This document shows, piece by piece, positions 1 to 7,893 of a stretch of 40,981 nucleotides of DNA. Each line of letters starts with the position of its first letter. Position 1 is the first letter of the stretch. Under the pieces are notes generated by a model. It was given only the letters and a program-made list of their open reading frames with translations, made no database searches and was not told the origin of the DNA. Both the position numbers and the translations under genes were made by a program. This stretch comes from a virus. The DNA is taken from positions 1 to 40,981 of the IMG/VR virus record IMGVR_UViG_3300007511_001023; one strand, given 5' to 3'.

Positions 1-119
1 TGGTTATGGTGTAGAAATTACTGGTTCTACACCTGGCGGTAATGAAGATGGAAAAAATGTAACAATATATGGCGCAGCTGGTAGTGGCAGCGGAGTTGAT
101 GGTTATGTAAAAATTGGAC
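1..119. repeat. Terminal direct repeat, left copy (contig closure)
   Basis: These 119 bases are identical to 40863-40981. The gene that runs off the right end (started at 39769) continues in frame through this copy to its stop at 1045. The repeat therefore marks circular closure or circular permutation rather than two separate genetic elements. A fixed overlap of this size is what a de Bruijn graph assembler leaves on a circular contig, so it need not be a physical terminal repeat of the virion DNA. Confidence 0.95.
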
Positions 120-1045
120 AAGGAGCAGTTACAGTAGCAGTAACACCTGATGATGATGATATGGTTGTCGTAGATACTATTCATTGCAGTAAATATTGTG
201 CAACTACTACTGGCGGTGCAATGATATGGGATAATTTTAAAGATGGTGCTACAGCTATTACACAAATTACTAATACAGGAACAGGTGGTTGTGATTTAAG
301 TGTAGATAATGATATTTCATCAGATACTCTTAATATAACGAATGCGGCTAGTGTAGGCAGTTTAACTTCTACTGGAAATGTAACAATAGATGCAGGAAGT
401 GGTGATTCACCTCTTTTAGATTTAATAGATGGAGATAATAATTATTTTAGAATAAAAAAGGACGATGATGGACATACTAATTTGTTTAATAATGAAGGGC
501 AGATTAATGTAATTACTAATAATGATGTAGATGATTATTTTGTTCTTCAAACAGTTAGTAATGTTCCAACAATAGGGACTGCTGGTGCTTGTAATTTAAA
601 GCTTACAGCATCAAGTGGAACGATAGATTGTGATGATGATGATGTTACAACAACTGGAGCAGTCACAGATAAGACAGATTTTAAAGTTAGAAGTATTGGA
701 ATTACGATAGATGGAGCTGGCAGTGCTATAACAACAGGCATAAAAGGTTATATTGAAATACCTTACGCTTGTACAATTAATCAGGTTACTATGCTTGCAG
801 ACCAATCTGGGAGCGCAGTAGTAGATATTTGGAAAGATACTTATGCCAATTATCCTCCAACAAATGCAGATAGTATTACCGCTTCGGCAGTTCCGACTAT
901 TACTACAGCTACTAAATCACAAGATTCTACTTTAACTGATTGGACAACCGCAATTACAGCTGGGGATATACTTGGTTTCAACGTAGATTCCGCAACTACA
1001 ATTACGAGATTACACATTATTTTGAAAGTTACTACAGATGTATAA
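1..1045 (+). CDS. Tail fibre/appendage protein, C-terminal part (gene spans the contig ends)
   Basis: This is the 3' part of the gene that starts at 39769. Joined across the closure, the product is 712 residues. This part is rich in Gly, Thr, Asp, Ser and Asn, with short beta-strand repeats of the type T-G-x-V-T-I-D-A-G and N-T-G-T-G-G, as in beta-helical phage fibres. It ends in a compact-looking domain (about the last 120 residues) with a pattern of alternating hydrophobic strands (ITIDGAGSAI, GYIEIPYACTINQ, GDILGFNVDSATTITRLHI). That domain resembles conserved C-terminal domains seen on many phage tail and fibre proteins, where it may trimerise or bind a receptor. Role is inferred from composition and position beside other fibre genes. 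Confidence 0.7.
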   Translation, partial: GYGVEITGSTPGGNEDGKNVTIYGAAGSGSGVDGYVKIGQGAVTVAVTPDDDDMVVVDTIHCSKYCATTTGGAMIWDNFKDGATAITQITNTGTGGCDLSVDNDISSDTLNITNAASVGSLTSTGNVTIDAGSGDSPLLDLIDGDNNYFRIKKDDDGHTNLFNNEGQINVITNNDVDDYFVLQTVSNVPTIGTAGACNLKLTASSGTIDCDDDDVTTTGAVTDKTDFKVRSIGITIDGAGSAITTGIKGYIEIPYACTINQVTMLADQSGSAVVDIWKDTYANYPPTNADSITASAVPTITTATKSQDSTLTDWTTAITAGDILGFNVDSATTITRLHIILKVTTDV

Positions 1046-1053
1046 TTAAAAAT

Positions 1054-1299
1054 ATGCCTAAACAAGTCAAAGAAAAAATTGATGTGAAATTAACAGCTGA
1101 TAATCCTGATGAGCTAGGATATTTATTGCCAGATATAATTGATATTCAGAAAGGGGCTAATAAAATAAAAGAAGATATTGATTTAGATATTCGATGTCTT
1201 GTAGATATTTTTTCTATTGTAAGTTCAGACAGTGAAATAAAAAAAGAAGATTTAGAATTTATAAATGAAATGGAAGCTAAATATGCTTCTAAAAGTTAA
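1054..1299 (+). CDS. Small hypothetical protein, 81 aa
   Basis: The start at 1054 is chosen because it follows the fibre stop directly and fits the local aaaatATG pattern; an upstream in-frame ATG at 940 lies inside the fibre gene. The product is charged and mostly helical (it begins MPKQVKEKIDVKL), has no membrane segment and matches no family I recognise. It sits between two tail-appendage genes in one transcript, so an accessory structural or assembly role such as a fibre chaperone is possible but not shown. Confidence 0.6.
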   Translation: MPKQVKEKIDVKLTADNPDELGYLLPDIIDIQKGANKIKEDIDLDIRCLVDIFSIVSSDSEIKKEDLEFINEMEAKYASKS

Positions 1300-1304
1300 A
1301 TAAT

Positions 1305-2543
1305 ATGGCTAGTTATGAAAATTTTGCTTTAAATGGTACATGGACTGGTTCAAGCGCTCATGCTAGTTACCCAGTTACTAATTTGGGTGATGAGGCTTAT
1401 GTGATTACTTATAATGTAAATACTACTTGGTTAAGCGCCGCTGGGGTTGTGGCTAATATAACTTTAGATTGTGATTTTGGTGCTGTTAAAACTTTTAGAT
1501 ATGTGGAGGTTATAAAAATATCGGGAGTAGGGACTACTTTAAGTATACAAGATTATGAAATTTATGTTTCATCTAATGGTGTTGATTGGGGAGCAGCAGT
1601 AGCAAACGGAACATTATCACAACCAGCTACTGCTTATGTTGAATCAGAAATTATTGATATAGGTTCAGACCAAACTTATCAATATATTAGATTTAAAGTT
1701 TTGAATAATTATGGTCATGCGACTTATGTTGGTGCTAACGAAATATTGGTTTACCCAGATAATGTAAACTTAAGTGCCGATGAAACCACTAATATAGTTG
1801 CTGATTCAATGGCTGGGGCTACAAGGGCTGATGATAATTTAGAAAATTCTGTTTTTGGAACGACTGCTAATACTGAAGCATGGCTTACTGCAATTTTACA
1901 CGAAAGATGGTTTTCAATAGATTTTGATTTTGGTTCTCAAAAGTATATTGATTATATTGCATTATTTTTATGGAAAGGTGGTAGTATTGAACCAAAGAAT
2001 TATCAATTATCTACTTCTGCTGATAATGTAACTTGGGAACAACCATTTGCTACTGGAACATTAGCGGAAAATGCTAATGTTTGGGGTGAAGTAAGAAATA
2101 TAGATTTTTCTTCTACGCCAAGATATACAAGATATTTAAGACTACAATTTAGGGATTCATGGCATAGTGGTACTTATGGTGCAGCCTTGCACATGGCAAG
2201 ATGTTATGAAACTTCTACACCTGCTGTACCGAGTGCTCCAGATAAACCTGTTGCTACTGGCTGTGGCACGCAAGATGTTTATATTACTTGGACATATTCA
2301 GAACCAGCAGATTTTGATTATTATGAGGTGCATCGTAGTGCAGATGGAGGTGCTTATTCAAAAATTTCAACTGATGAACAAGTTAAAGAAAAATATTATC
2401 TTGATGTAGCTCCAGCAGGTACTAATTTTACATATCAAATTAAAGCAGTAACTAAAGTACCGACAACATCAGCTGCTTCTACTGCTTCTGATAGTACAAC
2501 TAAGGGAGCGGCAGGCGGTGAAACTTCACATACATTTTCATAA
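1305..2543 (+). CDS. Carbohydrate-binding tail protein: two discoidin-like domains plus fibronectin type III
   Basis: The 412-residue protein has two F5/8 type C (discoidin)-like beta-sandwich repeats at about residues 5-150 and 155-300. Both show the family pattern: a D-F-G strand (DCDFGAVKTFRYVEV; DFDFGSQKYIDYIAL), then a YxIYxSxxxxxW strand (YEIYVSSNGVDW; YQLSTSADNVTW), then an R-x-(I/L)-R-(F/L) strand. A fibronectin III-like domain follows at about 305-400 (PSAPDKPVATGCG, then YYEVHRSADGGAY). Such domains bind polysaccharides or decorate phage surfaces. The location in the fibre cluster fits a host-surface-binding appendage. It starts six bases after the preceding stop, with no Shine-Dalgarno. 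Confidence 0.75.
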   Translation: MASYENFALNGTWTGSSAHASYPVTNLGDEAYVITYNVNTTWLSAAGVVANITLDCDFGAVKTFRYVEVIKISGVGTTLSIQDYEIYVSSNGVDWGAAVANGTLSQPATAYVESEIIDIGSDQTYQYIRFKVLNNYGHATYVGANEILVYPDNVNLSADETTNIVADSMAGATRADDNLENSVFGTTANTEAWLTAILHERWFSIDFDFGSQKYIDYIALFLWKGGSIEPKNYQLSTSADNVTWEQPFATGTLAENANVWGEVRNIDFSSTPRYTRYLRLQFRDSWHSGTYGAALHMARCYETSTPAVPSAPDKPVATGCGTQDVYITWTYSEPADFDYYEVHRSADGGAYSKISTDEQVKEKYYLDVAPAGTNFTYQIKAVTKVPTTSAASTASDSTTKGAAGGETSHTFS

Positions 2544-2561
2544 ATTAATATATAAACAAAT

Positions 2562-3260
2562 ATGAAATTATCAAGTTCAGCAGATGCTACGGGTCTTATA
2601 GAAGATATTGATTTCTTCTTAGGGACTAATAGTACAAATTATACAACCAATGATAAGAAACGTAATATTAATCGTTGGTATCAAAAGGTTGTTGCTATAA
2701 TCTTGGAATCTATGGATGAATGGACTTTTCAAGAAGAATCAGCTACAGCTAGTTTAGTGGCAGATCAACAGGAATATTCTTTTCCTACTGATATTCTTAA
2801 AATTGATAGAATTGAAGTAACTTATGATGGTTCTAATTGGTATAAAGCTGAACCTTTTACAAGAGCAGAATACTCTGAAACTTCAGAAGCAGCAGCTATT
2901 GCAGATAATTTTACTTCTACTGAACCTTTTTATAATGTACGAGAGACTGATGGAACTGGTTATGTTGAGTTATTTCCTATTCCATCATCAGCAGTTACTA
3001 ATGGATTAAAGATTTGGTATACAAAAGAAATTACAGAATTATCTGCTAATGCGGATGAGCCAGCGTTTAATGAGATGTTTCATAGAATTTTATCATTAGG
3101 AGCAACTTATGATTGGAGTATTAAAGAAGATTTAACTAAAAAAGCTGCTGCTTTAAGGACAGATATTAATATGATGATGGAAGATTTGAAGAAGTTTTAT
3201 GGTTCAAGGCAAGAAGATAGGCATGTACGTCTTAGAGCAGCTAGTGAAAATTATGAATAA
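2562..3260 (+). CDS. Putative head-tail adaptor protein (SU10-like)
   Basis: The 232-residue protein has an N-terminal helical part with a conserved-looking INRWYQKVVAIILES stretch, then W-x-F-Q-E and Y-S-F-P-T-D-I-L-K-I-D-R-I-E-V, and a C-terminal helical part (ILSLGATYDWSIKED). A helical start, a 'YxxPxDxxxIxxV' strand and a helical end are the pattern of adaptor proteins at the portal of SU10-like and other podoviruses. The capsid protein here also looks SU10-like, which supports the call. No enzyme motifs. The family call is from remembered pattern, not from an alignment. Confidence 0.55.
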   Translation: MKLSSSADATGLIEDIDFFLGTNSTNYTTNDKKRNINRWYQKVVAIILESMDEWTFQEESATASLVADQQEYSFPTDILKIDRIEVTYDGSNWYKAEPFTRAEYSETSEAAAIADNFTSTEPFYNVRETDGTGYVELFPIPSSAVTNGLKIWYTKEITELSANADEPAFNEMFHRILSLGATYDWSIKEDLTKKAAALRTDINMMMEDLKKFYGSRQEDRHVRLRAASENYE

Positions 3261-3265
3261 AAAAT

Positions 3266-3403
3266 ATGGCTACTACATGGAAAAGTATAGAAGATATTCC
3301 ACTTAAATGGGAAGATTTTGATACAGAAACATGGACTGCAGTTGGTTCTAATACTTGGAATACTTATGTTGCAACAGCTTGGACGGAACGTACAACTCCT
3401 TAA
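3266..3403 (+). CDS. Tryptophan-rich small protein, 45 aa
   Basis: A short reading frame with the local aaaatATG start, placed between the adaptor and a fibre-like gene. The product begins MATTWKSIEDIPLKWEDF and contains repeated W-containing turns (TWTAVGSNTWNTYVATAWT). Short Trp-rich proteins of this kind occur beside tail genes in many phages, but no function is known to me. The compact spacing (5 bases after the previous stop) and the phage-typical start context support it being real. Confidence 0.5.
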   Translation: MATTWKSIEDIPLKWEDFDTETWTAVGSNTWNTYVATAWTERTTP

Positions 3404-3424
3404 ATAATTAAATAAAATAATAAT

Positions 3425-4222
3425 ATGGCTGTAACAACAATTAATGCTGGTGATACTTTATCAGACAGCAGAACAACAATAAACGATAACTTTACCGCAG
3501 TTGATTTACCTAGTGGTAATAAGACTATTACACCAACTAGTAATAATTTTGGTTTAAAAATTGATAATGATGGTACAGGTAATAGTTTATACATTGATAC
3601 TGATGGTAATGGTATTAGTATTAATGTAGAAAATAATGGAACTGAGAGTGGAATTTATTTTAATCAACAAGCAGTACTTGCTGCTTCTAAGTATGCTTTA
3701 TGGATTTATTCTAATGCTGTACAGGTTAATTCAGGGCTAGTGTTCTTTGAACAAGATAATGCTTCTTCTGATCAAGATGTAGTTACAGTACAAAATGATG
3801 GTACAGGTGATGGTGTTTTTGTTGATCAGAATGGAGATGCTGTAGCTATTAAAGTTGATAGTGAATCTGCTTCTTTTGCTGCAGTACAGGTTAATGGTAA
3901 ATATCCAATACTTTGTACTCAAGATATTACTGGCGGTTATGGTTTAAAGGTTAGTAGAAATTTAGGTAATTCTTCTACTGATTTAATACAATTATTCGAA
4001 GAACATGCTTCTGAGAGTGGTAATGTAGTTAAAATTCAAAATGCTGGTACTGGAATATCTTTGTATATTGATCAAAATGGTACACCAGATGCTTCAGCTA
4101 TTAGATTAGATGGTTGTACTGGAACTTCTACTAAAAATCCTGAAGCAGATGCAGAAGATGGTTGGGTAAAAGTTAATATAGATGGTACAGATAGATATAT
4201 TCCTTGGTATGCGGCTTCTTAA
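3425..4222 (+). CDS. Beta-helical repeat tail fibre/structural protein
   Basis: The 265-residue protein starts with MAVTTINAGDTLSDSRTTIN, a common opening of phage fibre proteins ('...INDNFTAVD'). It then carries degenerate repeats of about 30 residues around V-x-I-x-N-x-G-T-G-x-x-L-Y-I-D-x-x-G (NDGTGNSLYIDTDGNGI; NDGTGDGVFVDQNGDAV; NAGTGISLYIDQNGTP), consistent with a beta-solenoid. It ends with a D-G-W-V-K-V-N-I-D-G-T-D-R-Y-I-P cap as found at the C terminus of many phage fibres. Probably a second fibre or spike component. Role inferred. Confidence 0.65.
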   Translation: MAVTTINAGDTLSDSRTTINDNFTAVDLPSGNKTITPTSNNFGLKIDNDGTGNSLYIDTDGNGISINVENNGTESGIYFNQQAVLAASKYALWIYSNAVQVNSGLVFFEQDNASSDQDVVTVQNDGTGDGVFVDQNGDAVAIKVDSESASFAAVQVNGKYPILCTQDITGGYGLKVSRNLGNSSTDLIQLFEEHASESGNVVKIQNAGTGISLYIDQNGTPDASAIRLDGCTGTSTKNPEADAEDGWVKVNIDGTDRYIPWYAAS

Positions 4223-4316
4223 AGATATAATAGAATTAATTAAGTTTATCTTTTATTGGAGAGATTTTGATTTTGAAATAACAGAAGAAGACTTAAATAA
4301 ATCAAGACAACTATGA
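4209..4316 (+). CDS. Possible 35-aa small protein between fibre and lysis genes
   Basis: A short frame that starts inside the end of the preceding gene and stops at an ATGA overlap with the next one, the junction style seen throughout this genome. The product begins MRLLKDIIELIKFIFYWRDF: an amphipathic or hydrophobic start followed by an acidic tail (FEITEEDLNKS). Its position just before the membrane-protein and amidase genes suggests a lysis-accessory peptide. There is no homology evidence, and the start overlaps coding sequence, so it stays tentative. Confidence 0.35.
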   Translation: MRLLKDIIELIKFIFYWRDFDFEITEEDLNKSRQL

Positions 4317-4630
4317 ATCAAGAAGAAATGACTAAAAAAATTATAGAACAAGGCGCTGACATAAAAAATATTAAACAAGGCGTTTCCGACATTAAGGATG
4401 AGTTATCTGAATTCAGAAAAGAAGTGAAAGAAGAAAGCCGCCAAAGCAATTATAGAAATAATAATATTATGTCTGAATGGAAAGCAATAACTGAAAAGCG
4501 CATGGATAAAACTGATGGCAGGCTAGAGGCAAAGGCTGACAAGGATAATTTTGAATTTTGGCGTAATATTTTAGTAGCTGGTATTTTATTAACTATTTTT
4601 ACTGCCGTTATTATCGGTTTTATAACATAA
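4313..4630 (+). CDS. Coiled-coil protein with C-terminal membrane anchor (XhlA/holin-accessory-like)
   Basis: The 105-residue product has a long charged coiled coil (about residues 1-75, with heptads such as IKNIKQGVSDIKDELSEF) and a single C-terminal transmembrane helix (about 84-104, FWRNILVAGILLTIFTAVII). This is the architecture of XhlA-like hemolysin/holin-accessory proteins of phage lysis cassettes. The amidase and a holin-like gene follow within 1 kb. A structural membrane-anchored role is an alternative. Confidence 0.6.
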   Translation: MNQEEMTKKIIEQGADIKNIKQGVSDIKDELSEFRKEVKEESRQSNYRNNNIMSEWKAITEKRMDKTDGRLEAKADKDNFEFWRNILVAGILLTIFTAVIIGFIT

Positions 4631-4656
4631 TAAACATTAGATAAGGAGGATTTCTA

Positions 4657-4839
4657 ATGAAAATTTACTGCAAGTGCAGTACCAAGATGAGTAAAGGCAC
4701 GGATAGTCATAAACATGAGTATTACTATTGTTCAAGATGTGGCTACAAGATTCCTTTTTGGGTGGCAGCAATAATTTACCATTACCAGAAAGGAGGCAGA
4801 TTCGATGAAGAAGAAGCAGAAGCGAGTTGTATACCATAG
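4657..4839 (+). CDS. Zinc-ribbon small protein with strong Shine-Dalgarno, 60 aa
   Basis: The sequence aaggagg lies eight bases before the ATG, a canonical ribosome site that most genes here lack. The product has Cys pairs C-x-C (residues 5-7) and C-x-x-C (YYYCSRCGYK, about 25-28), a zinc-ribbon layout, then an acidic tail. Function unknown. It overlaps the next gene, which has a similar YYYCYRCR motif, so the two look like diverged copies. The different translation signal and slightly higher GC suggest separate acquisition. Confidence 0.6.
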   Translation: MKIYCKCSTKMSKGTDSHKHEYYYCSRCGYKIPFWVAAIIYHYQKGGRFDEEEAEASCIP

Positions 4840-4975
4840 CTGCGGTATGCCGATGACAGTAATAGAAGTCAACGAGGTGCAATATTATTACTGCTATCGG
4901 TGCAGAGCTAAATGTACATGGGAACAACTCAAAGCAAGAGGACTGACATTTTTACGTGCTTGGGGGCATGCTTGA
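4805..4975 (+). CDS. Second zinc-ribbon small protein, 56 aa
   Basis: The sequence aaaggagg ends eight bases before the ATG at 4805, inside the previous gene, so the two genes appear translationally coupled. The product starts MKKKQKRVVYHSCGMPM and has a C-terminal C-x-x-C-x-x-x-C (YYYCYRCRAKCTW). Together with the N-terminal Cys this could bind zinc. It resembles the upstream protein in the YYYC-Y/S-RC motif. Function unknown. A hairpin follows the stop. Confidence 0.55.
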   Translation: MKKKQKRVVYHSCGMPMTVIEVNEVQYYYCYRCRAKCTWEQLKARGLTFLRAWGHA

Positions 4976-4983
4976 CAGGCAAT

Positions 4984-5013
4984 GAGGGGCAGCCTGAGTA
5001 TCCAATGCCCCTC
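4984..5013 (+). terminator. Stem-loop after the zinc-ribbon pair
   Basis: GAGGGGCA (4984-4991) pairs perfectly with TGCCCCTC (5006-5013) around a 14-base loop. The downstream GCTAATTAAAT is A/T-rich but has no T-run, so this may slow or end transcription weakly, or protect an mRNA end before the amidase gene. It is the end boundary of the Shine-Dalgarno-bearing cassette. Confidence 0.4.
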
Positions 5014-5036
5014 GCTAATTAAATAACTTTAAGTCT

Positions 5037-5597
5037 ATGAAAATTATCGACATTCAGAATAAATTACCTTATAAGAATTCTAATGGGGAAATAGATAAAG
5101 TAAAGTATATTGTAGTTCATCATGATGCACAATGGAGACCTAAAGTATATGATTCTATCAAACGTTACATTAATCAGGCTTATTATCACCTTAATAAAAA
5201 TTATGGTCATATTAGTTATCACTATAAAATTGATAATGTAGGAGATATATTTCAATGTGTTCGTTTAGATGAAGTTTGTTATCATGCTGGAGATTTGGCA
5301 ACGAATAAAGAATCTATAGCGATTTGTTTAGATGGTTATTTAGAAAATAGACAATACTTAACACCGCAGCAAAAAAAATCTTTGTTTGATTTACTTACTT
5401 ATTTAAAAGGAAAATATCCTGGAGCAAAGATTGAAGGACATGAAAGATTTAGTTCTACAATATGTCCAGGTAGTTCTGGAATGGCTGCTTTAAAGGAATT
5501 TAGAGAAAGTACTATGCCATCTCAAATTGATATTAAGAAATCTATATTAGAAAAATTATTAGAGATACAAAAATTATTAACTAAATTACAAACATGA
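5037..5597 (+). CDS. Endolysin: N-acetylmuramoyl-L-alanine amidase (amidase_2/PGRP fold)
   Basis: The 186-residue protein shows the zinc amidase pattern. KYIVVHHDA carries the first zinc His (H28 or H29). ISYHYKIDNVGDIFQ is the usual 'YHxxIxxxGxIxQ' strand. IEGHERFSSTICPGSSG supplies the second His (H135) and the Cys ligand (C143). The enzyme would cut the bond between MurNAc and L-Ala in peptidoglycan. There is no signal peptide, so export would need a holin, and a holin-like gene overlaps its stop codon. A helical tail (IDIKKSILEKLLEIQKLLTKL) follows the catalytic domain. It is about the size of T7-type lysozyme amidases. Confidence 0.9.
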   Translation: MKIIDIQNKLPYKNSNGEIDKVKYIVVHHDAQWRPKVYDSIKRYINQAYYHLNKNYGHISYHYKIDNVGDIFQCVRLDEVCYHAGDLATNKESIAICLDGYLENRQYLTPQQKKSLFDLLTYLKGKYPGAKIEGHERFSSTICPGSSGMAALKEFRESTMPSQIDIKKSILEKLLEIQKLLTKLQT

Positions 5598-5776
5598 AAA
5601 AAGTTTTAAAGTATCTTAAAGGCAAAAAAACATATATTGTTGCTGCCTTAATGGTAGTTTATGCTCTATTAGGTTATTATTTAGGAGAGCTTGAACATGC
5701 TAGTACTGTTAATTTATGCTTAGAAGGCTTAGCTATTGCTGGCTTAAGAGCAGGTGTTTCAAAAATTAAAAAATAA
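5594..5776 (+). CDS. Putative holin, 60 aa
   Basis: It starts at an ATGA overlap with the amidase stop. The basic N terminus (MKKVLKYLKGKKTY) leads into one clear membrane helix (about 14-31, IVAALMVVYALLGYYLG). A second, weaker hydrophobic segment (about 40-53) and a basic tail follow. Small hydrophobic proteins immediately after an endolysin gene are commonly holins, which open the inner membrane at lysis. The call rests on topology and position only. Confidence 0.65.
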   Translation: MKKVLKYLKGKKTYIVAALMVVYALLGYYLGELEHASTVNLCLEGLAIAGLRAGVSKIKK

Positions 5777-5781
5777 AAGAT

Positions 5782-7194
5782 ATGCCTTTTATAACTATTA
5801 ACAAATTTAACGGTGGTCTAGCTGATAGTAAATATTCTGGTATTGCTGGAAGTTTTGCTAATGGTTATGGCATAGACATTCATTCAGAAATTGGTGTGTT
5901 GCAGAGCCAGCAAGCATTAGCTAAAGATAGTGGTGCTACTGTCGATGGTTTAATTGTTTGTGGATTTGCTGGCTCTGACGGTAACACATATTATGGAGAT
6001 GAAAATGGAGCAGTTTATAGAAGAACAGCAGATGGTGTTTGGTCAGAAGAAATAGATTTAGGTGCTAGGGTATGTGGTATGGGAGAATTTAACGGATATT
6101 TTTATGCAGCAACTCATAATACTTTATATCGTATAGTAATAGAAGATGGTATTGGTTCATTAGCTTCTTATCAAACATGGACAGACAACGAGATAGATAA
6201 TTTATGGCATCCTATGTTACAAGCTCCTTCAGGACAATTTTGTATAGGAGCAGGTCAATATATATCAACAATAGATAGTGCTGATGCTTGGAATAGTCAA
6301 GCCTTAGATTTACCTTTAGATTGGAGTATTAAAACATTAGCAGCTTTTGGTGATTATTTGCTTATTGGTGCTAGTTATAATGTTGATACAATTAATAAAT
6401 GTGGATTATATCCTTGGGATGGAACAGCAGATAGTTTTATAACACCTAAGTTTTTAAATGAACCAACTATAGATGCTTGTTTAGTAGATGGTAGTATGGC
6501 TATGATTTTAGCAGGTAATACAGGTAATATTTATGTTTATGATGGAGCTAATTTTACAGATTTAAAAAAGATTCCAGGTAATTATTCACCATCATCTGAA
6601 CTTCAATTTTATCCTAATGCTTTAGTAAATAATAATGGAATATATTTATTTGGTGTATCAGCTAAAATTGGTGGTCCTTGTAATATGGGTGTATATTCTT
6701 GGGGTTCACAAAATAAGAATCAATTTAAAGTTTTAAGTAATGATTATGTAGTATCTACAGGAACACAACAGTTAGTTAAAATTGGTTGTATATTAGTAGT
6801 TGGTACTGATATATTTGTTGCTTGGGAGGATACAGGAACTTATGGAGTAGATAAATTAGATTTTACTACTAAATTTAATAATTCAGTTTATGAAACTATT
6901 GTAATTGGTAAAGGTTATCCTGAAAATGTTTATTCAAGATTTATAATAGATTTTGAACCATTAGCTTCTGGTTGTAGTGTTACATTAAAGTATAAAACAG
7001 AAGCAGATAGTAATTGGCAATCATTTACTAATCAAAGTGGGACAACTTCAACAGCAGGAGTTACAAATTTAAAGATTGATGAAGAAGTTAGAGCTACAAC
7101 TTTGCAGTTACAATTAACATTAGGTATAAGTTCAAATTATACGCCTAAAATTAAACAATTAATAGTTAAAGCAGATGCCACAAAAGAATTCTAA
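5782..7194 (+). CDS. Beta-propeller-like tail protein, candidate tail nozzle
   Basis: The 470-residue product opens with MPFITINKFNGGLADSKYSG, typical of phage tail proteins of the nozzle/tubular type ('..F.GG....'). Blade-like repeats containing G-N-x-Y-Y-G-D, G-Y-F-Y-A-A, G-D-Y-L-L-I-G and G-N-I-Y-V-Y-D follow, suggesting a beta-propeller. The C-terminal part (about 375-470) looks like a separate beta domain. In SU10, P22 and T7 the tail nozzle protein is propeller-based; its place before the internal virion genes supports that role here. No enzymatic motif is visible. An alternative is a receptor-binding propeller. Confidence 0.55.
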   Translation: MPFITINKFNGGLADSKYSGIAGSFANGYGIDIHSEIGVLQSQQALAKDSGATVDGLIVCGFAGSDGNTYYGDENGAVYRRTADGVWSEEIDLGARVCGMGEFNGYFYAATHNTLYRIVIEDGIGSLASYQTWTDNEIDNLWHPMLQAPSGQFCIGAGQYISTIDSADAWNSQALDLPLDWSIKTLAAFGDYLLIGASYNVDTINKCGLYPWDGTADSFITPKFLNEPTIDACLVDGSMAMILAGNTGNIYVYDGANFTDLKKIPGNYSPSSELQFYPNALVNNNGIYLFGVSAKIGGPCNMGVYSWGSQNKNQFKVLSNDYVVSTGTQQLVKIGCILVVGTDIFVAWEDTGTYGVDKLDFTTKFNNSVYETIVIGKGYPENVYSRFIIDFEPLASGCSVTLKYKTEADSNWQSFTNQSGTTSTAGVTNLKIDEEVRATTLQLQLTLGISSNYTPKIKQLIVKADATKEF

Positions 7195-7867
7195 TATTGA
7201 AGCACCTAAAACTGAAGACCCTAAAGCTTGGGATATTGAAGAGCAAAAAGTTGAAGGAATGACAGTTGCTAATGATGTTCCTGGTGTTTCTAGTAAATAT
7301 AAACAAACTAAGATTGTAGATGGTATTCAAGCTGGTCAAGCTAGATTAGATGCTTCTACTGAAGCATTAGAAGTTATTTCATATGTTCATCATGAAGTAC
7401 ATGCTGGTAATATGTTTGAATATACTGTAGCTACAGATTTGGCTCTTAATAATGTATGGGATGTTCAAATAACGACACCTAATACTACTAAATGGGCACA
7501 TATGACTGGATGGTTTCAAACTGAAAGTGAAACAAATTGGTGGTTATGGGAAAATGTAACTATTAATACTCCTGGTACTGCGGTAACTGAAATTAATTGT
7601 AATCGTAACAGTACTACTACGGCTACTACTACGCTTGCTAGCATAACTAATACAAGTTTGGCTAATGCTAATTCTGATACAGCTGTAGCAGGTGCAACAG
7701 AATTAATGAGTGGAATTAGTGGAGCAGGTAAAGATAGTGGTTCAGGACCAGATAGAGAAGAGATTATTTTAAAACAAAATGAAGATTATAGTTTCAGATT
7801 TGAAGCTGCTGCGGCTGGTTATGTATCACTTCATTTAATATGGTATGAGCATACAGATCGTAATTAA
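7175..7867 (+). CDS. Conserved phage virion protein (beta-sandwich type), 230 aa
   Basis: It overlaps the preceding gene by 20 bases. An N-terminal linker precedes ISYVHHEVHAGNMFEY (about 68-83), then DVQITTPNTTKWAHMTGWF, then NCNRNSTTTATTTL, then EEIILKQNEDYSFRFE, then YVSLHLIWYEHTDR at the end. This order ('H-E-x-H-x-G', 'TPxxxKWAH', 'NxNRNS', 'ILKxxxxYxxR', 'WYEHT') is a recurring phage protein pattern that I recognise but cannot name. It is usually encoded among structural genes and is probably a capsid or tail decoration. Function not established. Confidence 0.6.
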   Translation: MPQKNSNIEAPKTEDPKAWDIEEQKVEGMTVANDVPGVSSKYKQTKIVDGIQAGQARLDASTEALEVISYVHHEVHAGNMFEYTVATDLALNNVWDVQITTPNTTKWAHMTGWFQTESETNWWLWENVTINTPGTAVTEINCNRNSTTTATTTLASITNTSLANANSDTAVAGATELMSGISGAGKDSGSGPDREEIILKQNEDYSFRFEAAAAGYVSLHLIWYEHTDRN

Positions 7868-7893
7868 TAATTTATAAATAAAATATTAAAAAT

